The notes below the pieces were generated by a model, which saw only the letters and a program-made list of their open reading frames with translations, did no database searches and had not been told where the DNA came from. From a virus: 30,776 bases of DNA. The translations under genes and the position numbers were made by a program. The stretch covers positions 1-30,776 of the IMG/VR virus record IMGVR_UViG_3300044833_000057; one strand, given 5' to 3'. How positions within the stretch are numbered: the stretch's first letter is position 1; the number at the start of each line of letters is the position of its first letter. This document shows, piece after piece, positions 20,914 through 26,900 of the stretch.

Positions 20914-21635
20914 GACGCGCGCACCCACAAGCCCGAGTCGCCCAACTTCCAACCATCAGGCATCCCACTAGCGGGGAGGCCGCGGGCACCAGAGAACTCG
21001 GCGTAGCGCAGGTCGGCGGAGCTCAGGACGGCGGAGCGCAGGTCGGCGTAGCGCAGGTCGGCGTAGCGCAGGTCGGCGGAGCTCAGGTCGGCGGAGCGCA
21101 GGTCGGCGTAGCTCAGGTCGGCGGAGCTCAGGACGGCGGAGCGCAGGTCGGCGTAGCTCAGGACGGCGTAGCGCAGGACGGCGGAGCGCAGGTCGGCGTA
21201 GCGCAGGTCGGCGTAGCTCAGGACGGCGTAGCGCAGGACGGGCCTCTCCTTAGTGATCTTCCACGCCGCGATCCGCCCGAGCGCCCGGAGTGTCCGGGCG
21301 TGCTGCGTGATCTCCTCGTCCTTACTCGTCAGTGTGAGCGCCCAGGCGAGTACCGGGCCGGGAACCCACCACGTGTCGAGTACGCCTTCCTGGCCGGCGC
21401 GGACAAGCTCAGCCCGCGTCTCCGGGGTTGCTGTCTTGGTGTCGTTCGCGGCGATCACCCAGTCAGCGATCTGCGGGTGCGCGCACACCGGATGGTCCGT
21501 CCACTCCTGTCCGGCGATCCAGGCGAGGAGGGTCATGGCGCAGGCTTTCCGGTCGGTTTCGCTGCCGCTGCCGGCGATGAGTTCGAACTGGTTGAGGGCC
21601 TCGTCGACGGTGTGAGTGTTCGAAGGAGGGGTCAT
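20910..21635 (-). CDS. pentapeptide-repeat protein with helical N-terminal domain
   Basis: 241 residues from ATG 21635 (ATGA); the frame to 21929 adds Arg-rich shadow. Residues 1-~125 are helical ('[27 protein letters not shown]', '[20 protein letters not shown]', '[18 protein letters not shown]'). Residues ~130-215 are ~16 pentapeptides of the A(D/V)L(R/S)(Y/S) type, forming a right-handed quadrilateral beta-helix. The end is '[15 protein letters not shown]'. Known members such as Qnr/MfpA mimic DNA and bind gyrase, but many have no known role. It could be a DNA-mimic effector. Repeats are nearly identical at DNA level. Confidence 0.85.
   Translation of the reverse strand: MTPPSNTHTVDEALNQFELIAGSGSETDRKACAMTLLAWIAGQEWTDHPVCAHPQIADWVIAANDTKTATPETRAELVRAGQEGVLDTWWVPGPVLAWALTLTSKDEEITQHARTLRALGRIAAWKITKERPVLRYAVLSYADLRYADLRSAVLRYAVLSYADLRSAVLSSADLSYADLRSADLSSADLRYADLRYADLRSAVLSSADLRYAEFSGARGLPASGMPDGWKLGDSGLWVRAS
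20995..21240. repeat. tandem 15-bp repeat array encoding the pentapeptides
   Basis: About sixteen 15-base units, each close to GCGKAGCKCAGGWCG on the plus strand, differ only at a few positions (T/G, G/T, T/A). The units are in frame with the pentapeptide repeats. The near identity points to recent expansion by slippage or unequal recombination, so repeat number likely varies among related phages. Confidence 0.9.
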
Positions 21636-21862
21636 AGGACGTTGACCATCGAATCGACCTGAAGCTCGGCGTCGTACCGCTCGCCGCTGGATTTGCGAAC
21701 CGCTACGACCACGCGGCCAGGACCGCGCGGCGAGACCTGCTCCACCTCGTGCCGCAAGCCATCGTGGCTTGGGAACACGTCCCCGACCTGCAAGCAGTTC
21801 ACCGAGATCGGGAATGCGCGCGTGTAGGGATCGTCTGTCTCGTCTATCGTGTGGGTGTCCAC
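21632..21862 (-). CDS. small hypothetical SH3-like protein (76 aa)
   Basis: GTG 21862 has a perfect AGGAGG ribosome site 8 bases upstream, one of few non-coupled starts in the operon. The product has '[53 protein letters not shown]', a run of short strands. It resembles the protein at 18501-18719. Function is unknown. Confidence 0.7.
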   Translation of the reverse strand: MDTHTIDETDDPYTRAFPISVNCLQVGDVFPSHDGLRHEVEQVSPRGPGRVVVAVRKSSGERYDAELQVDSMVNVL

Positions 21863-21873
21863 TTCGTGCCCTC

Positions 21874-21939
21874 CTAACGGGCCGGATTGGATATGACGCC
21901 CGGCGCATCCACGTCGGGCGTCGATTCATAGAAGGTCAT
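21874..21939 (-). CDS. 21-aa micro-ORF
   Basis: ATG 21939 overlaps the upstream stop; TAG 21874 is followed by the AGGAGG of the next gene. The product begins [14 protein letters not shown]. Its start resembles that of the upstream neighbour (MTFPKASP). It could be a short peptide or the remains of a shortened gene. Confidence 0.4.
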   Translation of the reverse strand: MTFYESTPDVDAPGVISNPAR

Positions 21940-22502
21940 ACGGCCCGCTCCTGACGCGCCTGCGTCATCCGCCGACCGACCTCGACCATGTGGGGCGGCC
22001 GGCGGGACGGGAAGTCGTAGCCACGGGCGCGGAACTTCGCGATGCTCGCGTGAACGGAGAGTCGCTTCCAACCCGTCGCCTCGCCAATCTCGCGCGCGGT
22101 CATGCCCTGAGCCCACATCGCCTGCCATTCCGCGATACGGACGGCTTCCATCTCCGACGCGAGTGCGGCCCAGTCGGCTTGCGCGCAGTCCCTGCACAGG
22201 CGAACCGCCGTCGCACCATCGGAGTAGGAGAACGATTGAGCGCCGCACCGGACACACGGGTGCATGTACTTCGTCTTGCGCCGACAGTTGTCGTCGCAGT
22301 AGGTGCGGGGCCGTGGCGGCTTGCACCGGTGGTCAAGCGGGACGGGTCCGCCGCAGTAAGCGCAGCCACTGAGGGCGAGGGCGCTACGGTCCTCCCGCGC
22401 GCCCTTCGCCCCCGTGGTGTCGGACCTCGGGTCCGTATGTGGGCGACGTGATGCCGCCGTTGTCCCAGCACCCGTGATGGGCGAGGCCTTTGGAAAGGTC
22501 AT
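21936..22502 (-). CDS. zinc-finger plus HTH DNA-binding protein (188 aa)
   Basis: ATG 22502 is coupled to the GIY-YIG stop. A disordered N-terminal 40 residues precedes cysteine pairs 'GCAYCGGP', 'YCDDNCRRK', 'PCVRCGAQ' and 'LCRDCAQ', two zinc knuckles. The C-terminal HTH is 'EWQAMWAQGMTAREIGEATGWKRLSVHASIAKFRARGYDFPSRRP'-like, around residues 125-170, similar to sigma-4/Rha-type recognition helices. It is probably a sequence-specific regulator or nuclease-associated DNA binder in the early operon. Confidence 0.75.
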   Translation of the reverse strand: MTFPKASPITGAGTTAASRRPHTDPRSDTTGAKGAREDRSALALSGCAYCGGPVPLDHRCKPPRPRTYCDDNCRRKTKYMHPCVRCGAQSFSYSDGATAVRLCRDCAQADWAALASEMEAVRIAEWQAMWAQGMTAREIGEATGWKRLSVHASIAKFRARGYDFPSRRPPHMVEVGRRMTQARQERAV

Positions 22503-22870
22503 GCGGCGCGCTCCAGTTCGGCGCGAAGCTGATCTGCCACCATCCGATCGGCCGGCCATACGACCGATGCGACCGGCGCGAGATAGCGACGCCGATGGTC
22601 CTCGGCGAACCGGTCCGTTGCGACGCGATTCGGCGCGACGCCGGAACTCTGGTGCGCGTTACGCTCGGGGCGTAGGTTCGCAATCAGATGGGCCTCGCGC
22701 GCAAAGGCCGTGTCGCGGTCAAGCGGCCCCTCCGCGGAGATGCTGGCGCCCTCCCATCCCAGTATCCAAGCGTGCGACTTCAGCCGGGACGCAAGGTGCG
22801 ACGTGCAGCCCACGTAGACGACGCGGGTGCCCTGCTCGACCCAGACGAAATAAACGAAGTGGTCGGTCAC
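22499..22870 (-). CDS. GIY-YIG domain nuclease
   Basis: A 123-residue protein. The variant GIY-YIG core is 'VYFVWVEQGTRVVYVGCTSHLASRLKSH', with the second element 'VYVG', the Arg of 'SRLKSH' and the metal-binding Glu in 'FAREAHLIANLRPERN'. It is a stand-alone domain with a basic C-terminal extension. Such small enzymes cut DNA in homing, repair or host-genome attack. It is the second gene of the leftward operon. GTG 22870 overlaps the upstream stop. Confidence 0.88.
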   Translation of the reverse strand: MTDHFVYFVWVEQGTRVVYVGCTSHLASRLKSHAWILGWEGASISAEGPLDRDTAFAREAHLIANLRPERNAHQSSGVAPNRVATDRFAEDHRRRYLAPVASVVWPADRMVADQLRAELERAA

Positions 22871-23058
22871 GCCGCGGCCTTGTCGCGCTCGGCGTCGACC
22901 TCGGCGATGTAGCCGCGGATGGCCTGACGAACCTCAGCCGCGAGCGCGCGGTCGTTCTGGCGGGCGATACGCCGCAGGGCGTCCATGAGACTGGACGGCA
23001 CGCGGGCCGAGATCTGCTCTTCGCGGACCTCAATCTCGTCCTTGCAGTTCGCCTCCAT
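22867..23058 (-). CDS. ribbon-helix-helix (Arc/CopG) regulator
   Basis: 63 residues from ATG 23058: 'EIEVREEQISARVPSSLMDALRRIARQNDRALAAEVRQAIRGYIAEVDAERDK'-type RHH (strand about residues 11-20, helices 22-33 and 38-52). Dimers would bind short palindromes. It is the first gene of the long leftward operon and diverges from the XRE repressor. Its mRNA is predicted to begin at or next to the ATG, and no ribosome site exists. It could be the Cro-like partner of the switch. Confidence 0.85.
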   Translation of the reverse strand: MEANCKDEIEVREEQISARVPSSLMDALRRIARQNDRALAAEVRQAIRGYIAEVDAERDKAAA

Positions 23059-23093
23059 GTCGCGTACTGTACACGAACCAATGACGAAGTCAA
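23042..23093. promoter_or_regulatory. overlapping divergent promoters of the lysogeny switch
   Basis: Leftward: TTGACT (23093-23088), 16-base spacer, TACAGT (23071-23066), predicted start ~23059, next to ATG 23058. Rightward: TTGCAG (23042-23047), 17-base spacer, TACTGT (23065-23070), predicted start ~23077-23081, next to ATG 23081. Both -10 boxes occupy the same bases, so polymerase can bind only one promoter at a time. GTAC-containing half-sites (GTACTGTAC at 23064-23072; GTACGT at 23110, 23121, 23148) are operator candidates. Confidence 0.65.
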
Positions 23094-23557
23094 GTGTCGC
23101 GTTCCCGCAGTACGTGCCTGGTACGTCGCGCCAACCCCGCAACGTGGGTACGTTCTTCGCCCAGATGGAGGCCGCTGAACTTCAGCGCCGTCGCAAGGCG
23201 ATGCGCGACGAACGAGGGATGACTCAGCCCGAGGTCGCCCTAGCGATTGGCGTCGGTCTGCGCGCCTACCAGAAGTGGGAGGCTGGCGGCGGAATGAAGG
23301 CCGCGAACCGCCGCAAGCTATCGGCGCTCTGGAAGGTGCCGATCGCGGAGCTACGAAACGACGAGGCGGACTACGTCTTCGCCTCGGCAGCCGACGTGCG
23401 ACGCATGGAGCGTAAGCTCGACGCGTTCCTCACGGTCGCGGTGCGGGGACTTCAAGGAGCAGAGGCCGCCCTAGCGCTCGAGCAAGCCTTGGCAGAAGCC
23501 GAAGAAGGATCGGACGAGCAGGATCGTCCGGAGGAATCAGAGGAAGGCGATCTCTGA
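23081..23557 (+). CDS. XRE-family (Cro/CI-type) repressor
   Basis: 158 residues from ATG 23081, predicted leaderless; ATG 23165 (130 residues) is the alternative, but neither has a ribosome site. The HTH lies at about residues 40-95: 'RRKAMRDERGMTQPEVALAIGVGLRAYQKWEAGGGMKAANRRKLSALWKVP', a textbook XRE domain. The C-terminal part is a long helix ('DVRRMERKLDAFLTVAVRGLQGAEAALALEQAL') and a very acidic tail, suggesting a coiled-coil dimer rather than a RecA-cleavable LexA-like domain. It is the only sizeable rightward gene. It most likely represses the leftward early promoter and maintains lysogeny. Confidence 0.87.
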   Translation: MTKSSVAFPQYVPGTSRQPRNVGTFFAQMEAAELQRRRKAMRDERGMTQPEVALAIGVGLRAYQKWEAGGGMKAANRRKLSALWKVPIAELRNDEADYVFASAADVRRMERKLDAFLTVAVRGLQGAEAALALEQALAEAEEGSDEQDRPEESEEGDL

Positions 23558-23627
23558 CGAGCGCGAACACTTCGCTCATCAGCGCGGCCCCGTCGTAGGG
23601 GATCTCGTCGGGCTCACGCATCGCCAT
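23430..23627 (-). CDS. possible 65-aa protein overlapping the repressor gene in antisense
   Basis: ATG 23627 has GGGAGAG about 10 bases upstream. The product begins MAMREPDEIPYDGAALMSEVFALVRDRL and continues with 'PARPILLRLLPRLARALG', a reasonable amphipathic helix. Its last 128 bases are antisense to the repressor 3' end. It may be real, or simply the complement of the repressor's biased codons. Confidence 0.4.
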   Translation of the reverse strand: MAMREPDEIPYDGAALMSEVFALVRDRLPLIPPDDPARPILLRLLPRLARALGRPLLLEVPAPRP

Positions 23628-23721
23628 CGTTGGCTCTCCCTCTGGTCGGTGTGTGCTCGCGCCGGAAGCTAGCACCCACCCCAGGTTATGACAAGCCCGG
23701 ACATCCGTCCCCAGGAACGAC

Positions 23722-23755
23722 AAAACCCCCGCCAGCCGATAAGGGCCGACGGGGG
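23722..23755 (-). terminator. strong Rho-independent terminator ending the late transcript
   Basis: On the minus strand a 12-bp stem (CCCCCGTCGGCC / GGCTGGCGGGGG, with two G-T pairs) and a 6-base loop is followed by TTTTG. It stops leftward transcription from the lysis genes before it reaches the switch. Reading rightward, the hairpin lacks a T-tract and would terminate poorly. Confidence 0.88.
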
Positions 23756-23791
23756 CTTGCCGCTTCCACGGGAGGAGAGGGCGCGGAAGGT

Positions 23792-24130
23792 CTAGGGTGC
23801 GGGCGGAGCCGGAGGAGTCGGCGTCAGCGCGCCAAGCGCAACGACGGCTGCGTCGAGAGGGGCAACCGCGGCCGTCAACGCTGTGAGGTCCGGCTGCACC
23901 CCTGCCGTGATCTGCGCCTGTAGGGCGGTCAGCTCGGCCTGAATGTTCGTCGATGCGGTCGCAAGATCGGTCGCGACCTGGCCTACCGCGGCGGTGAGGG
24001 CGTCTACTGCGCTTTGCTCCGTGCTCATCTGCTGCTCCAATCGTTGGGTTAGGTCCTCGAGGCGCTCCACGCGCTCGCGAAGTTCATCGTCGGGCCTGTC
24101 GTGGCGTCCAAACACGGCTACCTTTCTCAT
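23792..24130 (-). CDS. coiled-coil protein, last gene of the late operon
   Basis: 112 residues. Residues 14-38 form a coiled coil ('DELRERVERLEDLTQRLEQQMS'). Residues 39-100 are an Ala/Thr-rich helical stretch with heptads ('ALTAAVGQVATDLATASTNIQAELTALQAQI'), and the end is Pro-rich 'TPTPPAPPAP'. It is similar in style to short trimeric coiled coils of phage fibres or to lysis accessory proteins. Function is unknown. It ends just before the terminator. Confidence 0.65.
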   Translation of the reverse strand: MRKVAVFGRHDRPDDELRERVERLEDLTQRLEQQMSTEQSAVDALTAAVGQVATDLATASTNIQAELTALQAQITAGVQPDLTALTAAVAPLDAAVVALGALTPTPPAPPAP

Positions 24131-24131
24131 G

Positions 24132-24680
24132 TCAGTACCAGCCGACAGATCGTTCGTGGGCCAACGCTCCGCATAAGTCGCCGTACCGGGCGTCCGAATA
24201 GGAGATCAGCCAACGCAGCTGCGTCTGGGGATCGGTCTGCCAATCAGGGCCAGCTGAAGCCATGCCGCCCATCGCCTGCGGGATCCCATACGCGCCCGAT
24301 CCGCCCGTGTTCGACTGCAGCGGGTTGTACGACGGGTCCTCGACGGCGATCACGCTCTCGGCGCAGGCTGCCTCTCCTGCGCCGACCAACTGCACCAGGT
24401 AGGCCTGATCGCACGCCACGGAGCCGCACGCCGTGTCCACGAGGACATGAGCGACGTGCGCCTGCGGCCGGTGACGCCGCCAGATCAGACAATGGTGCCG
24501 GTCGTGGTGGCGCTCGCACGACCGGTGCGCTACGCGGACGATGCACGCCAGGTTCGGCCCGCAGTGAGGCTGGCGAGCGCCCAGGGCGATCGCCGATCCT
24601 ACGAGGGTTAGCGCAGCGAGAACCGCCGCGACGAGGAAGCGTTGCAGCGCATCGAACCTCCGTTCAGGGTCGCCGAGCAT
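24132..24680 (-). CDS. membrane-anchored transglycosylase/lysozyme-like protein
   Basis: 182 residues with an N-terminal hydrophobic segment 'FLVAAVLAALTLVGSAIALGA' (about 15-35), a signal or anchor. A Cys/His-rich linker ('HCGPNLACIVRVAHRSCERHHDRHHC') follows. The C-terminal lysozyme-like domain has 'SVIAVEDPSYNPLQSN', with the probable catalytic Glu, then 'GSGAYGIPQAMGG', 'GPDWQTDPQTQLRW' and 'YGDLCGALAHERSVGWY', the characteristic end of actinobacterial/phage SLT-type domains. It would cleave peptidoglycan glycan strands from the membrane side. Confidence 0.82.
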   Translation of the reverse strand: MLGDPERRFDALQRFLVAAVLAALTLVGSAIALGARQPHCGPNLACIVRVAHRSCERHHDRHHCLIWRRHRPQAHVAHVLVDTACGSVACDQAYLVQLVGAGEAACAESVIAVEDPSYNPLQSNTGGSGAYGIPQAMGGMASAGPDWQTDPQTQLRWLISYSDARYGDLCGALAHERSVGWY

Positions 24681-24881
24681 CTGCCCGGCCCGATCGCCCG
24701 CAGCGTCGCGGGCTCTCTGCTGGTCGTGTTACGCTTGCCGTGGGTGGCGGTCTCCCCGGGGTGAGCGCCACAGGCCCTAGGCAACATTCCCCGTGGACCC
24801 GAGCTAACGGCCGACACAACGTGGGGTGAGCCTGGGGCCTTTCCAGTCCGGACTGCCGGACGGTCAGGTAAGATGCGAGCC
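24681..24881. promoter_or_regulatory. non-coding gap with a palindrome and a rightward -10 box
   Basis: No convincing gene lies here; minus-strand frames are Arg/Pro-rich. AGTCCGGACT is a perfect 10-bp palindrome (24845-24854). TAAGAT (24869-24874) lies 7 bases before ATG 24882, fitting a -10 box for a leaderless rightward transcript. No -35 is clear; the palindrome sits where one would be, so an activator or repressor may bind there. Confidence 0.4.
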
Positions 24882-24998
24882 ATGATTTGGTACCTATGGC
24901 TCCTCGTTGCGCTCGCCGCGATCCCCGTCCTCTTCGTCGTGTTTCTTCACGCGCTGCATCGTCGTCGGAGACACATACGACGTTCCCGTCGAGCATGA
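24882..24998 (+). CDS. 38-aa rightward membrane protein
   Basis: ATG 24882 to TGA 24996-24998. One hydrophobic helix 'WYLWLLVALAAIPVLFVVFLHAL' is followed by a very basic tail ('HRRRRHIRRSRRA'), predicting a cytoplasmic C-terminus. It is isolated on the plus strand among leftward late genes and may have its own promoter, so it could be expressed from the prophage. Superinfection exclusion or envelope modification are possible roles, with no direct proof. Confidence 0.55.
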   Translation: MIWYLWLLVALAAIPVLFVVFLHALHRRRRHIRRSRRA

Positions 24999-25019
24999 GC
25001 ACCGGTTCGCCGGCCACCC

Positions 25020-25064
25020 GTGTCCGTCGGCTCCCAAACGCCGTCGACGAGCTTCGCGCCGCCC
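25020..25064. repeat. 45-bp copy of a lysozyme-gene segment (copy 1, non-coding)
   Basis: 44 of 45 bases match 29282-29326, where the sequence encodes part of the lysozyme-like protein ('GGAKLVDGVWEPTDT'). Only the base at 25049 differs (G against A). Here it lies outside any supported gene. Confidence 0.95.
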
Positions 25065-25084
25065 AGCGTCGCGGGCCCTCGACT

Positions 25085-25137
25085 AACGGCTGCGTTACTT
25101 CGAGGCCGCGCTACTAACGGAAGCGGGGCTAGGCGTT
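25085..25137. repeat. two hairpins built on TAACG at the end of the peptidase gene
   Basis: TAACG-GCTG-CGTTA (25085-25098) is a perfect small hairpin. ACTAACG (from ~25114) pairs with CGTTAGT (~25134), enclosing the stop codon of 25129-25890. There is no T-tract. These may stabilise the 3' end of the upstream mRNA or act as a weak terminator/processing site. Confidence 0.5.
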
Positions 25138-25890
25138 AGTAAGCTGGCCGAGATCGGCCTGCATACGCGCGAAATCAAAACCGCCGGGACCAACCTTGGC
25201 GCTGTTCAGCTGATCCACGGACAACGGGACGAGCGCCATCTCCCCGTAGTTCGACCAGAACGCGTCGTCCATATCGCCCTCCTGGCCCCACGAGATGAAG
25301 CCGAGCAGGCCGTCCGTGTAGGAATCCCCGGCTATGGCGTGACCGCCCCACGAGCCGGGAGAACCATCCCCGCCTGACCCGAGATACCGCCAGTTCACGC
25401 CCTGCGACTGCGCCGTCACCGGCAACGCGATCGCATACATGACGGCGCCGAACTCCCACACCGCGCGCTTGATGTTCGCCGAGTCGGGCTGCAACGTGCC
25501 GAACCCCGCCAGCTTGTGGCCGGGCAGGCCGGTCTGCTGCCAGTACTGCATCGCCGCCGAAGGGTCAGAGCCCTGGTCCGAGCTTGAGCCGGGAGGGCCC
25601 GGAGGGACGCCGTTGATCTTGAAGTACTCCGCGAGCACGGTCCCGGCGGCCCACGGGTGCGGCTCGATGCCCTCCTTGAGCCGGAACGTCTCCTGGCTGT
25701 GGTACATGGCCGCCGCGACACAGTCCCCATAGCTGTCGTTGTCGAGCATCCCGTACTGGTAGCCCGACGCGTCGGCGGGCCGCGCGAGCGTCGAGGGGAC
25801 GACGACCGTGGGGTCTGCGATGTACCGGTCGAGGTCGAGTGCGCCGTGCGCCTTCGGGTTGCTGCCGAGCTTCATGCCGAGCTTGTTCAC
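25129..25890 (-). CDS. papain/C39-like cysteine peptidase-fold protein
   Basis: 253 residues from GTG 25890. 'NDSYGDCVAAAMYHSQETFR' offers the nucleophile Cys (C57) at the start of a helix. 'WGGHAIAGDSYTDGLLGFISWGQEG' supplies the His (H184) in a strand and the usual Trp-Gly. Between them are segments such as 'IKRAVWEFGAVMYAIALPV'. This layout is that of C39/papain-like folds. It may be a peptidoglycan or protein peptidase used in lysis or entry. No signal peptide is present, so export would need a holin. The fold is a moderate-confidence inference. Confidence 0.7.
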   Translation of the reverse strand: MNKLGMKLGSNPKAHGALDLDRYIADPTVVVPSTLARPADASGYQYGMLDNDSYGDCVAAAMYHSQETFRLKEGIEPHPWAAGTVLAEYFKINGVPPGPPGSSSDQGSDPSAAMQYWQQTGLPGHKLAGFGTLQPDSANIKRAVWEFGAVMYAIALPVTAQSQGVNWRYLGSGGDGSPGSWGGHAIAGDSYTDGLLGFISWGQEGDMDDAFWSNYGEMALVPLSVDQLNSAKVGPGGFDFARMQADLGQLTNA

Positions 25891-26060
25891 GGCTTCTCCT
25901 CAGACCAGCAGTCGTTGTGTGCGTCCCCGCGGCCGGGCACGCACCAGTGCAGTTCTTCGGTCGCAATCGGCTCGCCGCACACGAAGCACGTCGTCCGGCA
26001 GGGCGAAGCGAACTGGCCTTCAGGCAGCTGCTCGATCGCAGTGTTTTCGGCTGGGGTCAC
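25887..26060 (-). CDS. small zinc-binding protein (57 aa)
   Basis: GTG 26060 with AAGGAGAAGCC directly upstream; the stop overlaps the next GTG. 'CRTTCFVCGEPI', 'LHWCVPGRGDAHNDCW' form a four-Cys/His zinc site. The junction sequence GGAGAAGCCGTGA occurs at both its start and its end. Function is unknown. Confidence 0.65.
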   Translation of the reverse strand: MTPAENTAIEQLPEGQFASPCRTTCFVCGEPIATEELHWCVPGRGDAHNDCWSEEKP

Positions 26061-26341
26061 GGCTTCTCCTTGAGTAGAGCGTCAAGCTTGCGGTGCAGTG
26101 CCGCGAGCGATTCGGCGTGTGCGGCGTGCAGCTCCTGGTGCGCGTCAAGCTTCGCGTGCAGATGCTCGATCTCGTGGCTGATCGGCCGCAACGGCCAGAA
26201 CTTGGTCCTGCTCCACAGCCAGCCCAGTGGGGCGATTACGGCGACGACGAAGAGGTTGCCCCAGACGTTCCCGGTGTACCAGGCGCCCCGGGCCGGGACG
26301 TAGAAGTAGTGGAACCAGTTGGAGAGGAAGAAGGCGAGCGT
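26057..26341 (-). CDS. membrane/coiled-coil lysis-region protein with apparent ACG start
   Basis: 94 residues. 'FFLSNWFHYFYVPARGAWYTGNVWGNLFVVAVIAPLGWLWSRTKFWPLRP' gives one membrane helix after an aromatic amphipathic start. Then comes a coiled coil ('HEIEHLHAKLDAHQELHAAHAESLAALHRKLDALLKEKP'). This is a common phage protein next to holins. No ATG, GTG or TTG precedes the domain in frame. ACG 26341 stands 6 bases after a perfect AGGAGGAGGT, so either ACG is used or an ATG has mutated. It overlaps the upstream gene by 106 bases. Confidence 0.7.
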   Translation of the reverse strand, partial: TLAFFLSNWFHYFYVPARGAWYTGNVWGNLFVVAVIAPLGWLWSRTKFWPLRPISHEIEHLHAKLDAHQELHAAHAESLAALHRKLDALLKEKP

Positions 26342-26574
26342 GGGACCACCTCCTCCTCGCTCAGTCCAAGGTGCACCGCGATCTTCTGCGTCAACACGTG
26401 GTCTTGCTGCGCCTGTTCATGGTCCTGGCGGCGCTGATCCTCATACCGGTGTTCGTTCACCCACGTGTTCACGATCCCCGCAACCGCCGCAGCAATGTTC
26501 GCGAGGCCGCCGGTGATCGCGACGACGATGAGCACCGTCACCGGCACCGACGTCGAAGCAGCGAGGATCATCAT
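26236..26574 (-). CDS. holin/antiholin-like membrane protein overprinting the next gene
   Basis: 112 residues from ATG 26574 (ATGATG overlap). One or two hydrophobic stretches 'VPVTVLIVVAITGGLANIAAAVAGIVN' are followed by a charged coiled coil ('NEHRYEDQRRQDHEQAQQDHVLTQKIAVHLGLSEEE'). The last 34 residues are low-complexity Ser/Thr/Gly/Pro, as expected where this frame is overlapped by the next gene. Membrane-plus-coiled-coil proteins of this size in lysis cassettes often act as holins or holin partners. Confidence 0.65.
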   Translation of the reverse strand: MMILAASTSVPVTVLIVVAITGGLANIAAAVAGIVNTWVNEHRYEDQRRQDHEQAQQDHVLTQKIAVHLGLSEEEVVPRSPSSSPTGSTTSTSRPGAPGTPGTSGATSSSSP

Positions 26575-26651
26575 CTCGCGAACACCCAAGTAAGCGCGAA
26601 CCCGACCGCAAAGGCGAGCAACCACAAGCACGTCAAGCGCCAGCCGACCAT
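26571..26651 (-). CDS. 26-aa membrane peptide
   Basis: ATG 26651 overlaps an upstream TAA (TAATG); TGA overlaps the next ATG. MVGWRLTCLWLLAFAVGFAL followed by TWVFAR is essentially one transmembrane helix. It lies directly before the holin-like gene, so it may belong to the lysis set. Confidence 0.55.
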   Translation of the reverse strand: MVGWRLTCLWLLAFAVGFALTWVFAR

Positions 26652-26685
26652 TAGACGGTCATGCGGTAAACGTGTCGACGATCAC
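26650..26685 (-). other. chain of micro-ORFs linking two genes
   Basis: GTG 26685 opens an 8-codon frame (MIVDTFTA) ending at 26659. ATG 26661 opens a 3-codon frame (MTV) ending at 26650, whose TAA overlaps ATG 26651. The first frame ends with the same 'TFTA' coding sequence as the phosphoesterase gene (26897-26913), so it looks like a duplicated gene end. The chain could pass ribosomes by repeated reinitiation. Confidence 0.4.
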
Positions 26686-26900
26686 GGCCGGCTGTGATAG
26701 TCGCGGGCTTCCTGCCACGTCTCGCTCGTCTCGCCGCGAGCACAGACGGCCGCGAGCACGGAGGCCCACTCGCCCTCGGGCACAACGATCGACGCTACGA
26801 AGTCATCGCCAGCCCCCTTCGCTGGGCGTCGAAACTCGATGGCGACGTCGCCCTTGTAGTTGCGCTCGAAGCTGAATCCGTCGCGTAGATGGAACATCAT
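26682..26900 (-). CDS. small hypothetical protein (72 aa)
   Basis: ATG 26900 overlaps the phosphoesterase stop. 'FHLRDGFSFERNYKGDVAIEFRRP' forms a beta-hairpin, and 'DDFVASIVVPEGEWASVLAAVCARGETSETWQEARDYH' a strand and helix. It is similar in shape to small phage proteins in lysis or tail regions. No function is known. Confidence 0.65.
   Translation of the reverse strand: MMFHLRDGFSFERNYKGDVAIEFRRPAKGAGDDFVASIVVPEGEWASVLAAVCARGETSETWQEARDYHSRP

Noticed and set aside
20995-21240. Possible CRISPR-like array
   Set aside because: Units are 15 bp with no spacers, in frame with pentapeptide repeats of a protein, so this is a coding tandem repeat.
22945-22965. RRQxE-like string inside the ribbon-helix-helix gene
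   Set aside because: It lies mid-gene inside the DNA-binding helix region and is not near a start codon, so it is taken as chance similarity to the island motif.
22414-23178. 254-residue rightward frame
   Set aside because: It covers GIY-YIG and RHH genes on the other strand, is Arg/Pro-rich, and would cross the divergent promoter region.
24608-25017. Leftward frames of 91 and 117 residues in the gap after the transglycosylase-like gene
   Set aside because: Composition is Arg/Pro/Gly-rich after a short start, with no coupling and no motif; the rightward membrane ORF in the same DNA is more convincing.
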